From the NCBI RefSeq assembly GCF_025989125.1, contig NZ_JAPDNR010000001.1, positions 3,082,301 to 3,146,300 of the forward strand: a stretch of 64,000 nucleotides of DNA. Reading direction: 5' to 3'. This document shows, in pieces, positions 43,443 to 51,558 of this stretch. The number at the start of each line of letters is the position of its first letter. Position 1 is the first letter of the stretch. Origin of the DNA: Chitinophaga nivalis (GTDB taxonomy: Bacteria > Bacteroidota > Bacteroidia > Chitinophagales > Chitinophagaceae). The translations under genes and the position numbers were made by a program. The notes under the pieces were generated by a model that was given only the letters and a program-made list of their open reading frames with translations, ran no database searches and was not told the DNA's origin.

Positions 43443-44072
43443 ATGACGGAGAATGCAGGTAATGGGACATTACTAATTGAATCCCAATATTTTCCACCAA
43501 TTGATGTGTATAAAACTTTAATTAAGTACGACACATTACAAATAGAGAAATATGAGCACTACCAAAAGCTCAGTTACCGGAACCGTTGTTATGTTGCCGG
43601 ACCAAATGGCCGGATGATTTTAAGCGTACCACTGTCCCGGGGTAAAAATCAGCGGACCGTGATGAAGGATGTAAGAATCAGTAATGAAGAACAATGGCAG
43701 GCGCTGCACTGGAAAACGCTGGTGTCTGCTTACAGGCGTTCTCCCTGGTTTGAATATTATGAGGCAGAGCTTGAATTGCTGTTTCAGCGGGAATTCAATT
43801 TTCTGCTGGACTGGAACCTGGCATGTCTGGAATGGGTACATAGCAAACTCGGCCTGCAGATCCCGGTGACCTTTACCGAAAGCTATCAGCAGGAGGTAAC
43901 CGGCGTAACGGATTTCCGGGAACAGGTACTGCCGGGTACGGTAGCAGCGGATGCGCCGGAATATACCCAGGTGTTTCAGGATCGTACCGGATTCATTCCG
44001 GGACTGAGTGTCCTGGACCTGCTTTTCTGCGAAGGAAAACAAAGCCTGGAGGTGATTAAAAAGGTGCTTTGA
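43443..44072 (+). CDS. WbqC family protein
   Basis: 209-residue protein with WbqC markers: LIESQYFPPIDVYKTLIKYDTLQIEKYEHYQKLSYRNRCYVAGPNGRM and ILSVPLSRGKNQRTVMKDVRISN, then a conserved WKTLVSAYRRSPWFEYYEAELELLF. The family is found in O-antigen and lipid-export contexts (named after an E. coli O-antigen gene), but its reaction is unclear. In Bacteroidetes it often lies near lepB; no such gene adjoins here. The start is preceded by an AT-rich leader. Confidence 0.92.
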   Translation: MTENAGNGTLLIESQYFPPIDVYKTLIKYDTLQIEKYEHYQKLSYRNRCYVAGPNGRMILSVPLSRGKNQRTVMKDVRISNEEQWQALHWKTLVSAYRRSPWFEYYEAELELLFQREFNFLLDWNLACLEWVHSKLGLQIPVTFTESYQQEVTGVTDFREQVLPGTVAADAPEYTQVFQDRTGFIPGLSVLDLLFCEGKQSLEVIKKVL

Positions 44073-44192
44073 AATATTAAATAATATTATTCAACTAACT
44101 GACTTATAATTGTTTGTATATTTGTAAAGTTGTTAGTGCTTTTTTAATCGTTACCTCTGTAAAAAAATTACTGCGGCAATCGACAAAATATT

Positions 44193-44290
44193 TAGATTTG
44201 CAACCAATTTTGCTGGGTGTTCGAACTGACGTAGGTGTGTAAACCAGGAGTTTCCCAGTGAGGGAAGAGGAGCACTTTCCTGTGGTTTTT
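44193..44290 (+). promoter_or_regulatory. Promoter box and structured leader of arginine decarboxylase
   Basis: TAGATTTG at 44193-44200 is a -7 box. The leader contains AAACCAGGA (44241-44249) pairing with TCCT-GT-GGTTT (44278-44288) around an inner TTCCC/GGGAA stem, followed by TTTTTAT. This looks like a terminator placed before the coding region, compatible with attenuation. No -33 box is visible. Confidence 0.45.
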
Positions 44291-44326
44291 ATATTACTAA
44301 TTCCTAAAATTCATTTGCAGTATTAA

Positions 44327-45727
44327 ATGAACAACACCTACACAGACCTCGTTAAACAGACCTTTGAATTTCCCCAGGAGGGCTTTGAAGTGAAAGACAA
44401 CTACCTGGAGTTTAACGGTTTGGACATAAAGGCATTGATCGACAAGTATGGAACGCCTTTTAAGTTGACCTACCTTCCCAAAATAGGGATGCAGATCAAT
44501 AAGGCAAAAAAAATGTTCCAGGACGCCATTAAGAAAAACAGGTACGACGGGGATTATTATTATTGCTATTGCACGAAGAGTTCGCATTTCTCCTTTATTA
44601 TGGAGGAAACACTGAAGCACGGCGTACATATAGAAACTTCGTTTGCCTACGATATTGATATCGTCAATAAGCTGTATGAGCGCAAGAAAATCAACAAAGA
44701 AACGTTTGTGCTTTGTAATGGTTTTAAAACGAAAGCTTATACCCGTGCGATTGCCCGCCTGATCAACAGCGGCTTTAAGAATGTGATCCCGGTGTTGGAC
44801 AATAAGGAAGAACTGGAAGATTACAAACGTAATATACGTGTAAAAGACAAAGTGAAGCTGGGACTGCGCGTAGCAGCAGAAGAAGAGCCAAGTTTTGATT
44901 TTTATACTTCCCGTTTAGGCATTCCTCCACGTGATATCCTTGAATATTATGTAGATAAAATCAAGGGAAATGATAAGTTCGAGCTGAGAATGCTCCACTT
45001 CTTCATGAACAAGGGGATCAAGGATGATATTTACTACTGGAGCCAGTTCAACCGGGTACTCAACCTGTACTGCCAGTTAAAGAAAATATGTCCTGAACTG
45101 GATAGCATTAATATCGGCGGCGGTTTTCCGATTAAACACTCGCTGGGCTTCGACTACGACTACAATTACATTGTAAACGAAATCGTAGCGAATATCAAGA
45201 GCATGTGTAAAAAGAACAAAGTGCCGGTACCGCATATTTATACCGAGTTTGGTTCTTTCACTGTGGGAGAAAGCGGCGCTGTAATTTATAGCGTAGTAGG
45301 GGAGAAAATGCAGAATGACAGGGAGTCCTGGTATATGATTGACAGCTCTTTCATTACCACCTTGCCAGACACCTGGGGTATCGGGGAGAAATTCCTGATG
45401 CTGCCCATCAACAAATGGGACCAGGAATACCAGGAAGTACACCTGGGTGGTCTTACCTGCGATGGATATGATTTCTATACTTCAGAAGAACATATAAATG
45501 CCGTATTCCTGCCTAAGCAGCAAACTTCCGGCGAGCCACTGTATATTGGATTCTTCCATACCGGTGCTTACCAGGATCAGCTGAGTGGTTATGGTGGTAT
45601 CAAACATTGCCTGATACCTTCTCCTAAACACGTTATTGTGGGATACGACAAAAACGGGCAGCTGAAAGACTGGCTGTATGCCAAAGAGCAGACCGCACAA
45701 AGTATGTTAAAGATCTTGGGTTATTAA
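44327..45727 (+). CDS. Arginine decarboxylase, compact Bacteroidetes type (alanine racemase fold)
   Basis: PLP enzyme of fold type III making agmatine for polyamine synthesis. The N-terminal barrel starts after ALIDKYGTPFKLTY; Lys84 in YCYCTKSSHFSF is the expected PLP lysine. LRVAAEEEPSFDFYTSRLGI and SINIGGGFPIKHSLGFDYDY (phosphate-binding glycine loop) follow. The C-terminal HTGAYQDQLSGYGGIKHCLIPSP is the substrate-side segment. At 466 residues it is shorter than the 630-residue SpeA of E. coli, lacking the long insertion, as in other Bacteroidetes enzymes. Substrate arginine is inferred from the branch. It has an upstream hairpin and a strong terminator. Confidence 0.88.
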   Translation: MNNTYTDLVKQTFEFPQEGFEVKDNYLEFNGLDIKALIDKYGTPFKLTYLPKIGMQINKAKKMFQDAIKKNRYDGDYYYCYCTKSSHFSFIMEETLKHGVHIETSFAYDIDIVNKLYERKKINKETFVLCNGFKTKAYTRAIARLINSGFKNVIPVLDNKEELEDYKRNIRVKDKVKLGLRVAAEEEPSFDFYTSRLGIPPRDILEYYVDKIKGNDKFELRMLHFFMNKGIKDDIYYWSQFNRVLNLYCQLKKICPELDSINIGGGFPIKHSLGFDYDYNYIVNEIVANIKSMCKKNKVPVPHIYTEFGSFTVGESGAVIYSVVGEKMQNDRESWYMIDSSFITTLPDTWGIGEKFLMLPINKWDQEYQEVHLGGLTCDGYDFYTSEEHINAVFLPKQQTSGEPLYIGFFHTGAYQDQLSGYGGIKHCLIPSPKHVIVGYDKNGQLKDWLYAKEQTAQSMLKILGY

Positions 45728-45752
45728 AAAAATGGGTTAGTAATCCTACTGA

Positions 45753-45787
45753 AAGCCTCCCGATTTTTCGGGAGGCTTATTTTTTTG
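45753..45787 (+). terminator. Intrinsic terminator of arginine decarboxylase
   Basis: AAGCCTCCCGA (45753-45763) pairs with TCGGGAGGCTT (45768-45778) across a TTTT loop, followed by ATTTTTTTG. Confidence 0.92.
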
Positions 45788-45798
45788 TCATAAAAAAA

Positions 45799-45820
45799 GG
45801 CTTTCAATACGATGAAAGCC
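45799..45820 (-). terminator. Terminator for reverse-strand transcription
   Basis: GGCTTTC/GAAAGCC with an 8-base loop. On the reverse strand it is followed by seven T. It lies 270 bases beyond the end of the sensor-like membrane protein gene (46091-46930); that intervening sequence shows no ORF. Confidence 0.65.
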
Positions 45821-46090
45821 CTTTTACGATGGCATAGGTCAGATAACATTCATCTGCATAAGGAAAATAGGAGATAAGATTGGATACTGTAAAGATATTT
45901 TTCCCTTAAGGGATCTGTAATACCCGAAAGTTGTAATTTTTTTTAACCTTATTTTAGCATTTGAGGATACCCCACCATTAATTTATTATCACGCCGGTCT
46001 TAAATGATACGATAATGATCTGATATTGCAGTGACATTACCCCGCAGATGGTGATCGCTATCTGCCGATGTATCACACGGATGTGTAGGC

Positions 46091-46930
46091 CTATTCTTCT
46101 TGTGATTCATTGAGATAATCGATGGCGGTGCCACATTGTTTTTCTATTTCACTGAAACAGGCATCCAGAATGTCTAGTTCTCCTTTGGCAAATGCCGATT
46201 TACCGGACCTGGAAAATCCTTTCACCAGCAGAAATTGTTTGGTCAGATTCTGATTGATGAGAGAGAGATGTTGTTTTTGTTTTTCTGCTGTCCGTTGCTG
46301 CTCCATAGAAATAATATTACGGTAGTACTGTCCCAGTGCACGGATCAGGAATAACAGGTACAGGCCAATAATAACAGGATTGGACAGGTATTGGAAAGTA
46401 GGTGAATAGCCCGGACTAACATACACCTGCAGGTGATTGAGCTTAATGTAAGCGACGGCAGATAAGTATCCGCATAATATCAGGCACCAGAGCAGGGTCG
46501 TGCGCAGGTTTACGGTAATATAGCATAACAGGATGCTCATCATCCAGATCATGGCATACTTGGGGGATAGGTCCTGGTTGTTGAAAAAGGAAGATAACAT
46601 GGGTAGGCTCAGGGTGCTCAGGGAAGTGAGCAGGCCTACGAATGCGGCAGATACGCCTTTCTTCAGCAGCAGCAGGCAACTCAGCAGGGTGGCAATCAGT
46701 ACAGGAATCACCATCATGTTGATTTCATTCTGACTGATCATTGCCAGCAGCATAATCGCCATCAGTAAGGCTATATAGAAGAAAATGTAATCAAAGATCA
46801 GTTTGATTTTAGCCTGTTCGTAGGTGTTGCTGGTATGGAGCAACACTTTGCCTATCACAGCCTTTTCTGTGCTGAGATAGATGTTTTTAGTGAATAACCA
46901 GGCTCCCCTGAAGATCTTTGCCATTGCCAC
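46091..46930 (-). CDS. Six-TM sensor-like membrane protein without output domain
   Basis: Hydrophobic segments near residues 45-65, 72-90, 92-112, 125-142, 144-163 and 182-202 give six TM helices, followed by a coiled coil (SMEQQRTAEKQKQHLSLINQNL) and a short helical tail ending in YLNESQEE. This is the architecture of the membrane half of a histidine kinase or GGDEF sensor, but no kinase, cyclase or other catalytic motif remains. The RSGKSA sequence in the tail is not a Walker A motif. It may pair with a separate effector, or be a dominant-negative or truncated form. Function unknown. Confidence 0.78.
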   Translation of the reverse strand: MAMAKIFRGAWLFTKNIYLSTEKAVIGKVLLHTSNTYEQAKIKLIFDYIFFYIALLMAIMLLAMISQNEINMMVIPVLIATLLSCLLLLKKGVSAAFVGLLTSLSTLSLPMLSSFFNNQDLSPKYAMIWMMSILLCYITVNLRTTLLWCLILCGYLSAVAYIKLNHLQVYVSPGYSPTFQYLSNPVIIGLYLLFLIRALGQYYRNIISMEQQRTAEKQKQHLSLINQNLTKQFLLVKGFSRSGKSAFAKGELDILDACFSEIEKQCGTAIDYLNESQEE

Positions 46931-47005
46931 GTACTTAGAGAGGGCAAATTATTGCATTAATCTGCTACGGGAGATTAAACGTTCGTGTGAATTATACGCA
47001 AAAAA

Positions 47006-47029
47006 AGAGGTACCTGAAAAGGTACCTCT
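47006..47029 (-). terminator. Terminator downstream of hsp20
   Basis: AGAGGTACC/GGTACCTCT is a perfect 9-bp stem with loop TGAAAA. On the reverse strand it is followed by six T. A second hairpin (CCGGTT...AACCGG near 47050-47072) lies between it and the gene's stop codon. Confidence 0.75.
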
Positions 47030-47081
47030 CCATAAAACCCCATTTCACTACCGGTTTCCGGATCGGGAACCGGCGTTTCCC

Positions 47082-47561
47082 TTATTCCACTACTATTTCT
47101 TTAGGTGCGTCCTGTTTGTTTTCCTTTTTAGGCAAGGTTACTTTCAGGATGCCATTGTCATATTTTGCGTTAATCTGGTCAGCGGCTACTACTTCTGTAA
47201 TAGTGAAAGAGCGTTTGAAAGATTTGAAGTTGAATTCCCGGCGTACCTGTTTGTCGCCTTCATTTCTGGTTTCTGCTTTTCTTTCTGCGCTGATGGTAAT
47301 TACTTTCTCGTTGACACTGATTTTGAAGTCTTCTTTAGCGAAACCTGGTGCTACTACCTCTAACAGGAAGGCATCTTTGGTTTCGGTGATATTTACCGGT
47401 GGATGCGTGGTAAAGAAGTCATTGGTTAGAAAATCGTCTTTTACATACCTTAATCCACCATGGAGGATGTCGTCAACAATACCGTTAAAAGATTTGGTCA
47501 GTGGGCTGTGGTTGAATTTTACGTGTGTCATAGTTTCTATAATTTTTTTGTGTGAAATCAA
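47082..47561 (-). CDS. Small heat-shock protein Hsp20
   Basis: 159-residue alpha-crystallin-domain chaperone that holds unfolding proteins without using ATP. The domain begins HPPVNITETKDAFLLEVVAPGFAKEDFKISV and ends with the conserved GILKVTLPKKE (G-x-L). A C-terminal tail with a few hydrophobic residues (EIVVE) replaces the usual I-x-I motif. Upstream, a palindrome and a sigma54-like box resemble the groESL region, suggesting shared stress control. Confidence 0.95.
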   Translation of the reverse strand: MISHKKIIETMTHVKFNHSPLTKSFNGIVDDILHGGLRYVKDDFLTNDFFTTHPPVNITETKDAFLLEVVAPGFAKEDFKISVNEKVITISAERKAETRNEGDKQVRREFNFKSFKRSFTITEVVAADQINAKYDNGILKVTLPKKENKQDAPKEIVVE

Positions 47562-47586
47562 TTTTTGTTTTGATACTGGGTACAGA

Positions 47587-47657
47587 TCAAATGGGATACC
47601 ATGCCGTAAAAACTGCTATTTTGTTAGTAAAAAGGTTACAGATTATGACATTTTGTC
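47587..47657 (-). promoter_or_regulatory. Possible sigma54-type promoter and palindrome of hsp20
   Basis: On the reverse strand TGGTATCCCATTTGA (47601-47587) has TGG and TTG at the sigma54 spacing. GACATTTTGTC (47647-47657), a palindrome, lies about 46 bases further upstream. Compare TGTCA copies and TTGGCATAATT before groES. Confidence 0.35.
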
Positions 47658-47706
47658 GTTGTGATTGTATTTATTGTGTCAAAAAGTCTATTTCGCCGTT
47701 CATTTT

Positions 47707-47737
47707 TTTACTTTCTGCTTCCATATATTTAACTTTG
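47707..47737 (+). promoter_or_regulatory. Promoter of the bacilliredoxin gene
   Basis: TAACTTTG at 47730-47737 is an exact -7 box; TTTA at 47707-47710 is one base off the -33 TTTG at 19-base spacing. It lies 34 bases before the start codon. Confidence 0.6.
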
Positions 47738-47771
47738 CCTAAAATCTAAACTGAAAAAAAATTATAATTAT

Positions 47772-48185
47772 ATGTATCCAGCAGAATTAGTACTGCCCAT
47801 GAAGGCAGAGTTAACAGATAACGGCTTTGAAGAACTGCTTACTCCGGATAATGTAGATGCTGCCCTGAAAAAAGAAGGCACTACCCTGGTAGTCATCAAT
47901 TCTGTTTGTGGATGTTCGGCTGGTACTGCCCGTCCGGGTGTGCTGATGGCAGTAGCCCACAGTGAGAAAAAACCAGACAGACTGACCACCAGCTTCGCAG
48001 GCTTCGACGGCGCAGCAGTACAACAGATCCGTACACACCTGTTGCCTTATCCTCCGTCTTCCCCGTCTATCGCATTATTTAAGGATGGTGAGCTGGTTCA
48101 TTTTATCGAGCGTCACATGATTGAAGGCCGCTCCGCGCAGATGATTGCTGCAAACCTGGCTGATGCATTCGAACAATATTGCTAA
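47772..48185 (+). CDS. BrxA/BrxB-type bacilliredoxin (YphP/YqiW family)
   Basis: 137-residue thioredoxin-like protein with the CGC motif in INSVCGCSAGTARPG near residue 44, diagnostic of this family. In Firmicutes such proteins remove bacillithiol from proteins. The start MYPAELVLPMKAELTDNGFEEL and the closing ALFKDGELVHFIERHMIEGRSAQ match. Whether this organism makes bacillithiol cannot be told from the window (no bshA, bshB or bshC here); Bacteroidetes genes of this family are common. It is monocistronic. Confidence 0.93.
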   Translation: MYPAELVLPMKAELTDNGFEELLTPDNVDAALKKEGTTLVVINSVCGCSAGTARPGVLMAVAHSEKKPDRLTTSFAGFDGAAVQQIRTHLLPYPPSSPSIALFKDGELVHFIERHMIEGRSAQMIAANLADAFEQYC

Positions 48186-48199
48186 ATATTAAAAAATTC

Positions 48200-48221
48200 G
48201 CAATTCGAATTTCGAAATTGC
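48200..48221. repeat. Imperfect AT-rich palindrome between brx and lgt
   Basis: GCAATTCGAAT followed by TTCGAAATTGC is a near-perfect palindrome. Similar ATTACGAATTA-like words recur at 6461-6480 and 17658-17672. Confidence 0.45.
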
Positions 48222-48307
48222 ATCGTACTTTGGTGGTTTGATATTCCTTTTGATTAAATTCGGCTTTGTTCATAGGAAGATTCAGATCACCAATTTTTTT
48301 TACGGCT

Positions 48308-49606
48308 ATGTATCCTAATTTATATTACGCGGTCAGAGATTTGCTCGGCATAGAGTTTCCGCTGCTGAAAGTATTTCAAACGTTTGGTTTTTTTGTGGCG
48401 ATTGCTTTTCTGGCTGCTGCCTATGTACTTACCCTGGAGTTGAAACGCCATGAAAAAAATGGTTTGCTGAAAGGTATCCCCGAAAAATTCACGATCGGAC
48501 TGCCTGCTTCTCAAGGAGAAATTATTGGTAATGCCGTTGTAGGTTTCCTGCTCGGCTATAAAATACTGGGACTCTTCCTGCAGTGGAGTGTAGCTTCTCA
48601 GGATCTGCAGGGATTTGTTTTTTCCAGTCAGGGTAGCTGGTGGGCAGGTATTGCCCTGGCAGCTTTCATGGGCTGGAACAAATATTACACGAAGAAAAAA
48701 CAGGCGTTACCCAAACCCCAGGAAAAAGAAATCATGGTGATGCCCCATAACCGGGTGCCGGATATCATCGTGATGGCGGCAGTAGCCGGCCTGCTGGGAG
48801 CGAAGGTATTTCACAACCTCGAAAACTGGAATGATTTTATACAGGACCCGATCGGTGCGTTGCTTTCCTTCAGCGGACTTACCTTTTACGGTGGACTGAT
48901 CGTGGCCGCCATCGTGATCATTACCTATGCGCGTAAAAAGAAAGTAAATGTGCGCGCGTTGATAGACAGTGCCGCACCCGCCCTCATGCTGGCCTATGGA
49001 ATCGGCAGAATGGGATGTCATTTTTCCGGCGATGGCGACTGGGGTATTTATAACAGTGCCTATGGTATTGACAGTACCGGTCATACGGTAAAAGTTGCGC
49101 CAGCGGCATTTAATGACCTGGTGCAGCAACATGCCGGTTTTTTCCAGCAACAATATGGCGATATCGCGCATATTCCACATGCACCTTTTGAAAAACCAGC
49201 TTCCATGGGCTTTTTGCCGGATTGGTTTTTCGCATATGGCTATCCGCATAATGTGATTAATGAAGGCGTAAAGATGGTGGGTTGCGAAGGTCAATATTGT
49301 AAGGTATTGCCTGTTTCCGTTTATCCGACAGCGTTATATGAAATCATTGCCTGTATCGGACTGTTCCTGGTACTATGGGCTATCCGTAAAAAAATAACTG
49401 TACCTGGTGTATTATTTGGTGTATACCTGATTTTAAATGGTACGGAAAGGTTTTTCATCGAGAAGATCAGGGTGAATACCAAGTATGATATTTTTGGTTT
49501 CCGTCCTACCCAGGCAGAAATTATTGCTACCTTAATGGTGATAGGAGGTATTGTATTAATCGGGTATTGCCGGAAGAAGTATAAAGTGGAGTCTACGCTT
49601 TCCTGA
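48308..49606 (+). CDS. lgt: Prolipoprotein diacylglyceryl transferase, long form
   Basis: First step of lipoprotein maturation: transfers diacylglycerol from phosphatidylglycerol to the lipobox cysteine. Start ATG 48308 (MYPNLYYAVRDLLGIEFP), chosen over an upstream in-frame ATG that adds 14 residues without the fold. At least seven hydrophobic segments; the signature GRMGCHFSGDGDWG near residue 235 aligns with GR.GN..NGE, with Cys-His replacing the usual Asn. A central insertion (about residues 250-320) makes it 432 residues versus about 290 in E. coli, usual for Bacteroidetes. It matures the many lipoproteins seen in this window. Confidence 0.94.
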   Translation: MYPNLYYAVRDLLGIEFPLLKVFQTFGFFVAIAFLAAAYVLTLELKRHEKNGLLKGIPEKFTIGLPASQGEIIGNAVVGFLLGYKILGLFLQWSVASQDLQGFVFSSQGSWWAGIALAAFMGWNKYYTKKKQALPKPQEKEIMVMPHNRVPDIIVMAAVAGLLGAKVFHNLENWNDFIQDPIGALLSFSGLTFYGGLIVAAIVIITYARKKKVNVRALIDSAAPALMLAYGIGRMGCHFSGDGDWGIYNSAYGIDSTGHTVKVAPAAFNDLVQQHAGFFQQQYGDIAHIPHAPFEKPASMGFLPDWFFAYGYPHNVINEGVKMVGCEGQYCKVLPVSVYPTALYEIIACIGLFLVLWAIRKKITVPGVLFGVYLILNGTERFFIEKIRVNTKYDIFGFRPTQAEIIATLMVIGGIVLIGYCRKKYKVESTLS

Positions 49607-49615
49607 TAGTAGCAT

Positions 49616-50044
49616 ATGGAACGTCATTTATCATTGATCCCGCTCTCACATGAGCATAAACGTCTTTTATTTGTGTGCCGCTATCTGAAAAGAGATGCGG
49701 CTCCTTATGAAGGCTTCCCCCTGGAAACCCAGGCAAAACTGGCATATGTTGTAAAAATATTCCAGGAAGTAATGGTCCCGCATATTCAGAAAGAAACGTA
49801 TCTTTTTGAGAAATGTGCGGGTAAACATCCGCAAATAGATGCCCTGATCCAGGAGCTGGAAGAAGAGCACCGGATCATTTCAGGCATGTATGGTGTGCTG
49901 GCAGGCAGCAAAGAGCTGGATGCAGATATGGATAAACTGGCCAGGCACCTGGAAACACATATCCGAAAAGAAGAGCGTGTATTTTTTATGCTGTTGCAGG
50001 AGCATTTGCCAGACATATTGGCCAGCCTGCAGTGGCAACCCTGA
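49616..50044 (+). CDS. Hemerythrin HHE domain protein
   Basis: 142-residue helical protein with hemerythrin-type metal ligands in order: SHEHKRL, VPHIQKETYLFEK (HxxxE), EEEHRIISGMYG, and LETHIRKEERVFF (HxxxxE). It could bind a di-iron centre for oxygen or nitric-oxide sensing or repair, as family members do; the exact role is unknown. It follows lgt by 9 bases, so it is probably cotranscribed. Confidence 0.88.
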   Translation: MERHLSLIPLSHEHKRLLFVCRYLKRDAAPYEGFPLETQAKLAYVVKIFQEVMVPHIQKETYLFEKCAGKHPQIDALIQELEEEHRIISGMYGVLAGSKELDADMDKLARHLETHIRKEERVFFMLLQEHLPDILASLQWQP

Positions 50045-50282
50045 TACCATCAAGGAGTGAACAAGTTTACAGTGAACGGAACAAGTAAGGCCCCCTCACC
50101 CTCAGCCGGAAAGAAAGATAAATGGGCGAAACGTGTTATTGCTGCAACTGGATATTTATCCTATTTTTCGGAAAATTTGTAGCACTAAGCTTTTGTACTT
50201 TCCATATAGATTAACTTTTACACTTTAGACATATTCCATTGTAGTTGAGTCGGTAATAACCTATGGCTATTTAATTAAAGTT

Positions 50283-51215
50283 ATGCGTACCTTTTATCAA
50301 TGCTTATTGATAATATGCCTGTTAAATCCCCGGAGTCTGCCTGCCAAAAGCCAGGGAGACAGCTTGAGTAGGTTTGATAAGCAATGTAGTCGAGCACAGA
50401 ACAATCCCTCTTTTCCTTTTTGCTATAAAAAAGGGATACAACGTCCCGGGCATGGTATTACCCTGGAGCTACCCAATGGCTATCGTTTTCTGGATGCCGG
50501 GCAGAACCGGCTGCTGATGGAAAAAGTGTGGCGGAATCCGGTTAATCCGAATGCATTGGGCTTTTTGCTGCCAGATACGGTTGGGGTATTGGACCGGCAG
50601 GTATGGGGGATCGAGGTTTCCTTTGAACCTACCGGATACCTGAGTGCACAGGATGCAGTGGCCATCGATTACCAGCGGTTACTAAAGGAAATGCAGGACG
50701 ACATAAAAACAGAGAACCAGGTACGCCGCGCATATGGATATGGCGTGGTAACTGCTATGGATTGGGCTTTTCCCCCTTATTTCGATACCAACGACCATAC
50801 CCTGCACTGGGCGAGATTACTACATTTTAGCCATAATCAGCATACTATCATAAATTATGAAGTACGCCTGCTGGGCCGCCATGGTGCCTTTTGCTTTACT
50901 GCCATTGGCAGCGCCGATCAGTTGCCGCTGATAAAAAGGGAAATGAGGCGGCTGGTGAAACGGGCTTATTTTGATAACGGCGACCGATATGCCGATTTTA
51001 ACCCACTGACGGATCCTTTTGACAGCCTGGGCCCCGATGCCTTGATGGCTGGTAATATGTTCTCCGCAGCCAATCTGTTCGTTTTGTTATGTAACAGCTG
51101 GTTACTGGTACTGGTTTCCTGCTTAATGGTACTGTTCGTTTATGTCATGCAATATTATCACCGCCGTAAGCCTACCTACCGTAAAATGATACAGGTAGAT
51201 GAACGTTTAAACTAA
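50283..51215 (+). CDS. DUF2167 family membrane protein
   Basis: Signal peptide of about 23 residues, then a DUF2167 domain: ITLELPNGYRFLD, EVSFEPTGYLSAQDAVAIDYQRLLKEMQDD, YGVVTAMDWAFPPYFDTNDHTLHWARLLHF and LLGRHGAFCFTAIGSADQLPLIK. One TM helix near the C-terminus (about residues 263-287), followed by a short cytoplasmic tail. The family is widespread and uncharacterised. Upstream of its start lies a 240-base AT-rich gap; no partner gene is apparent. Confidence 0.88.
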   Translation: MRTFYQCLLIICLLNPRSLPAKSQGDSLSRFDKQCSRAQNNPSFPFCYKKGIQRPGHGITLELPNGYRFLDAGQNRLLMEKVWRNPVNPNALGFLLPDTVGVLDRQVWGIEVSFEPTGYLSAQDAVAIDYQRLLKEMQDDIKTENQVRRAYGYGVVTAMDWAFPPYFDTNDHTLHWARLLHFSHNQHTIINYEVRLLGRHGAFCFTAIGSADQLPLIKREMRRLVKRAYFDNGDRYADFNPLTDPFDSLGPDALMAGNMFSAANLFVLLCNSWLLVLVSCLMVLFVYVMQYYHRRKPTYRKMIQVDERLN

Positions 51216-51558
51216 GGCTGGTATCTCTTCCTCATACATATTATAATTGTACGATTTTGTTTATCCTTGTTTAGTACCGGTTATCCTGTAATTATACCGC
51301 TTTCTAATATACTCCACCTGCCGCTGCAACTTATTGTCGCGCGGATCGTCTTTATAGCACTTTAATATTTTTTACCAATCATCACCATCTACAAACCGCT
51401 TGTGTATAATTATGTACTATGTAATGCATAATACCTACCTTAGCATCGTAGTAGTTAATATAATGTAGTAGATGAACTACTGTAGTATAGTAACCAAGGT
51501 TCTTTAAAAACAGAATGCATCCAAATCTAAAAAACTAATAATCTAAATCCGCCCTTAT
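51216..51558. other. AT-rich region upstream of the TonB-type receptor
   Basis: 343 bases without ORF. Repeated GTAGTA words and an AGTAG/CTACT hairpin lie around 51440-51495. No TTTG/TAnnTTTG pair was found, so the promoter was not located. Confidence 0.4.

Noticed and set aside
44210..44240. GTTCGAAC-like word as part of a tRNA gene
   Set aside because: No acceptor stem, anticodon arm or 3' CCA context fits; no other tRNA signature was seen in the window.
46091..46930. RSGKSA in the sensor-like protein as a Walker A (P-loop) motif
   Set aside because: The spacing does not fit GxxxxGK[ST], and no Walker B follows.
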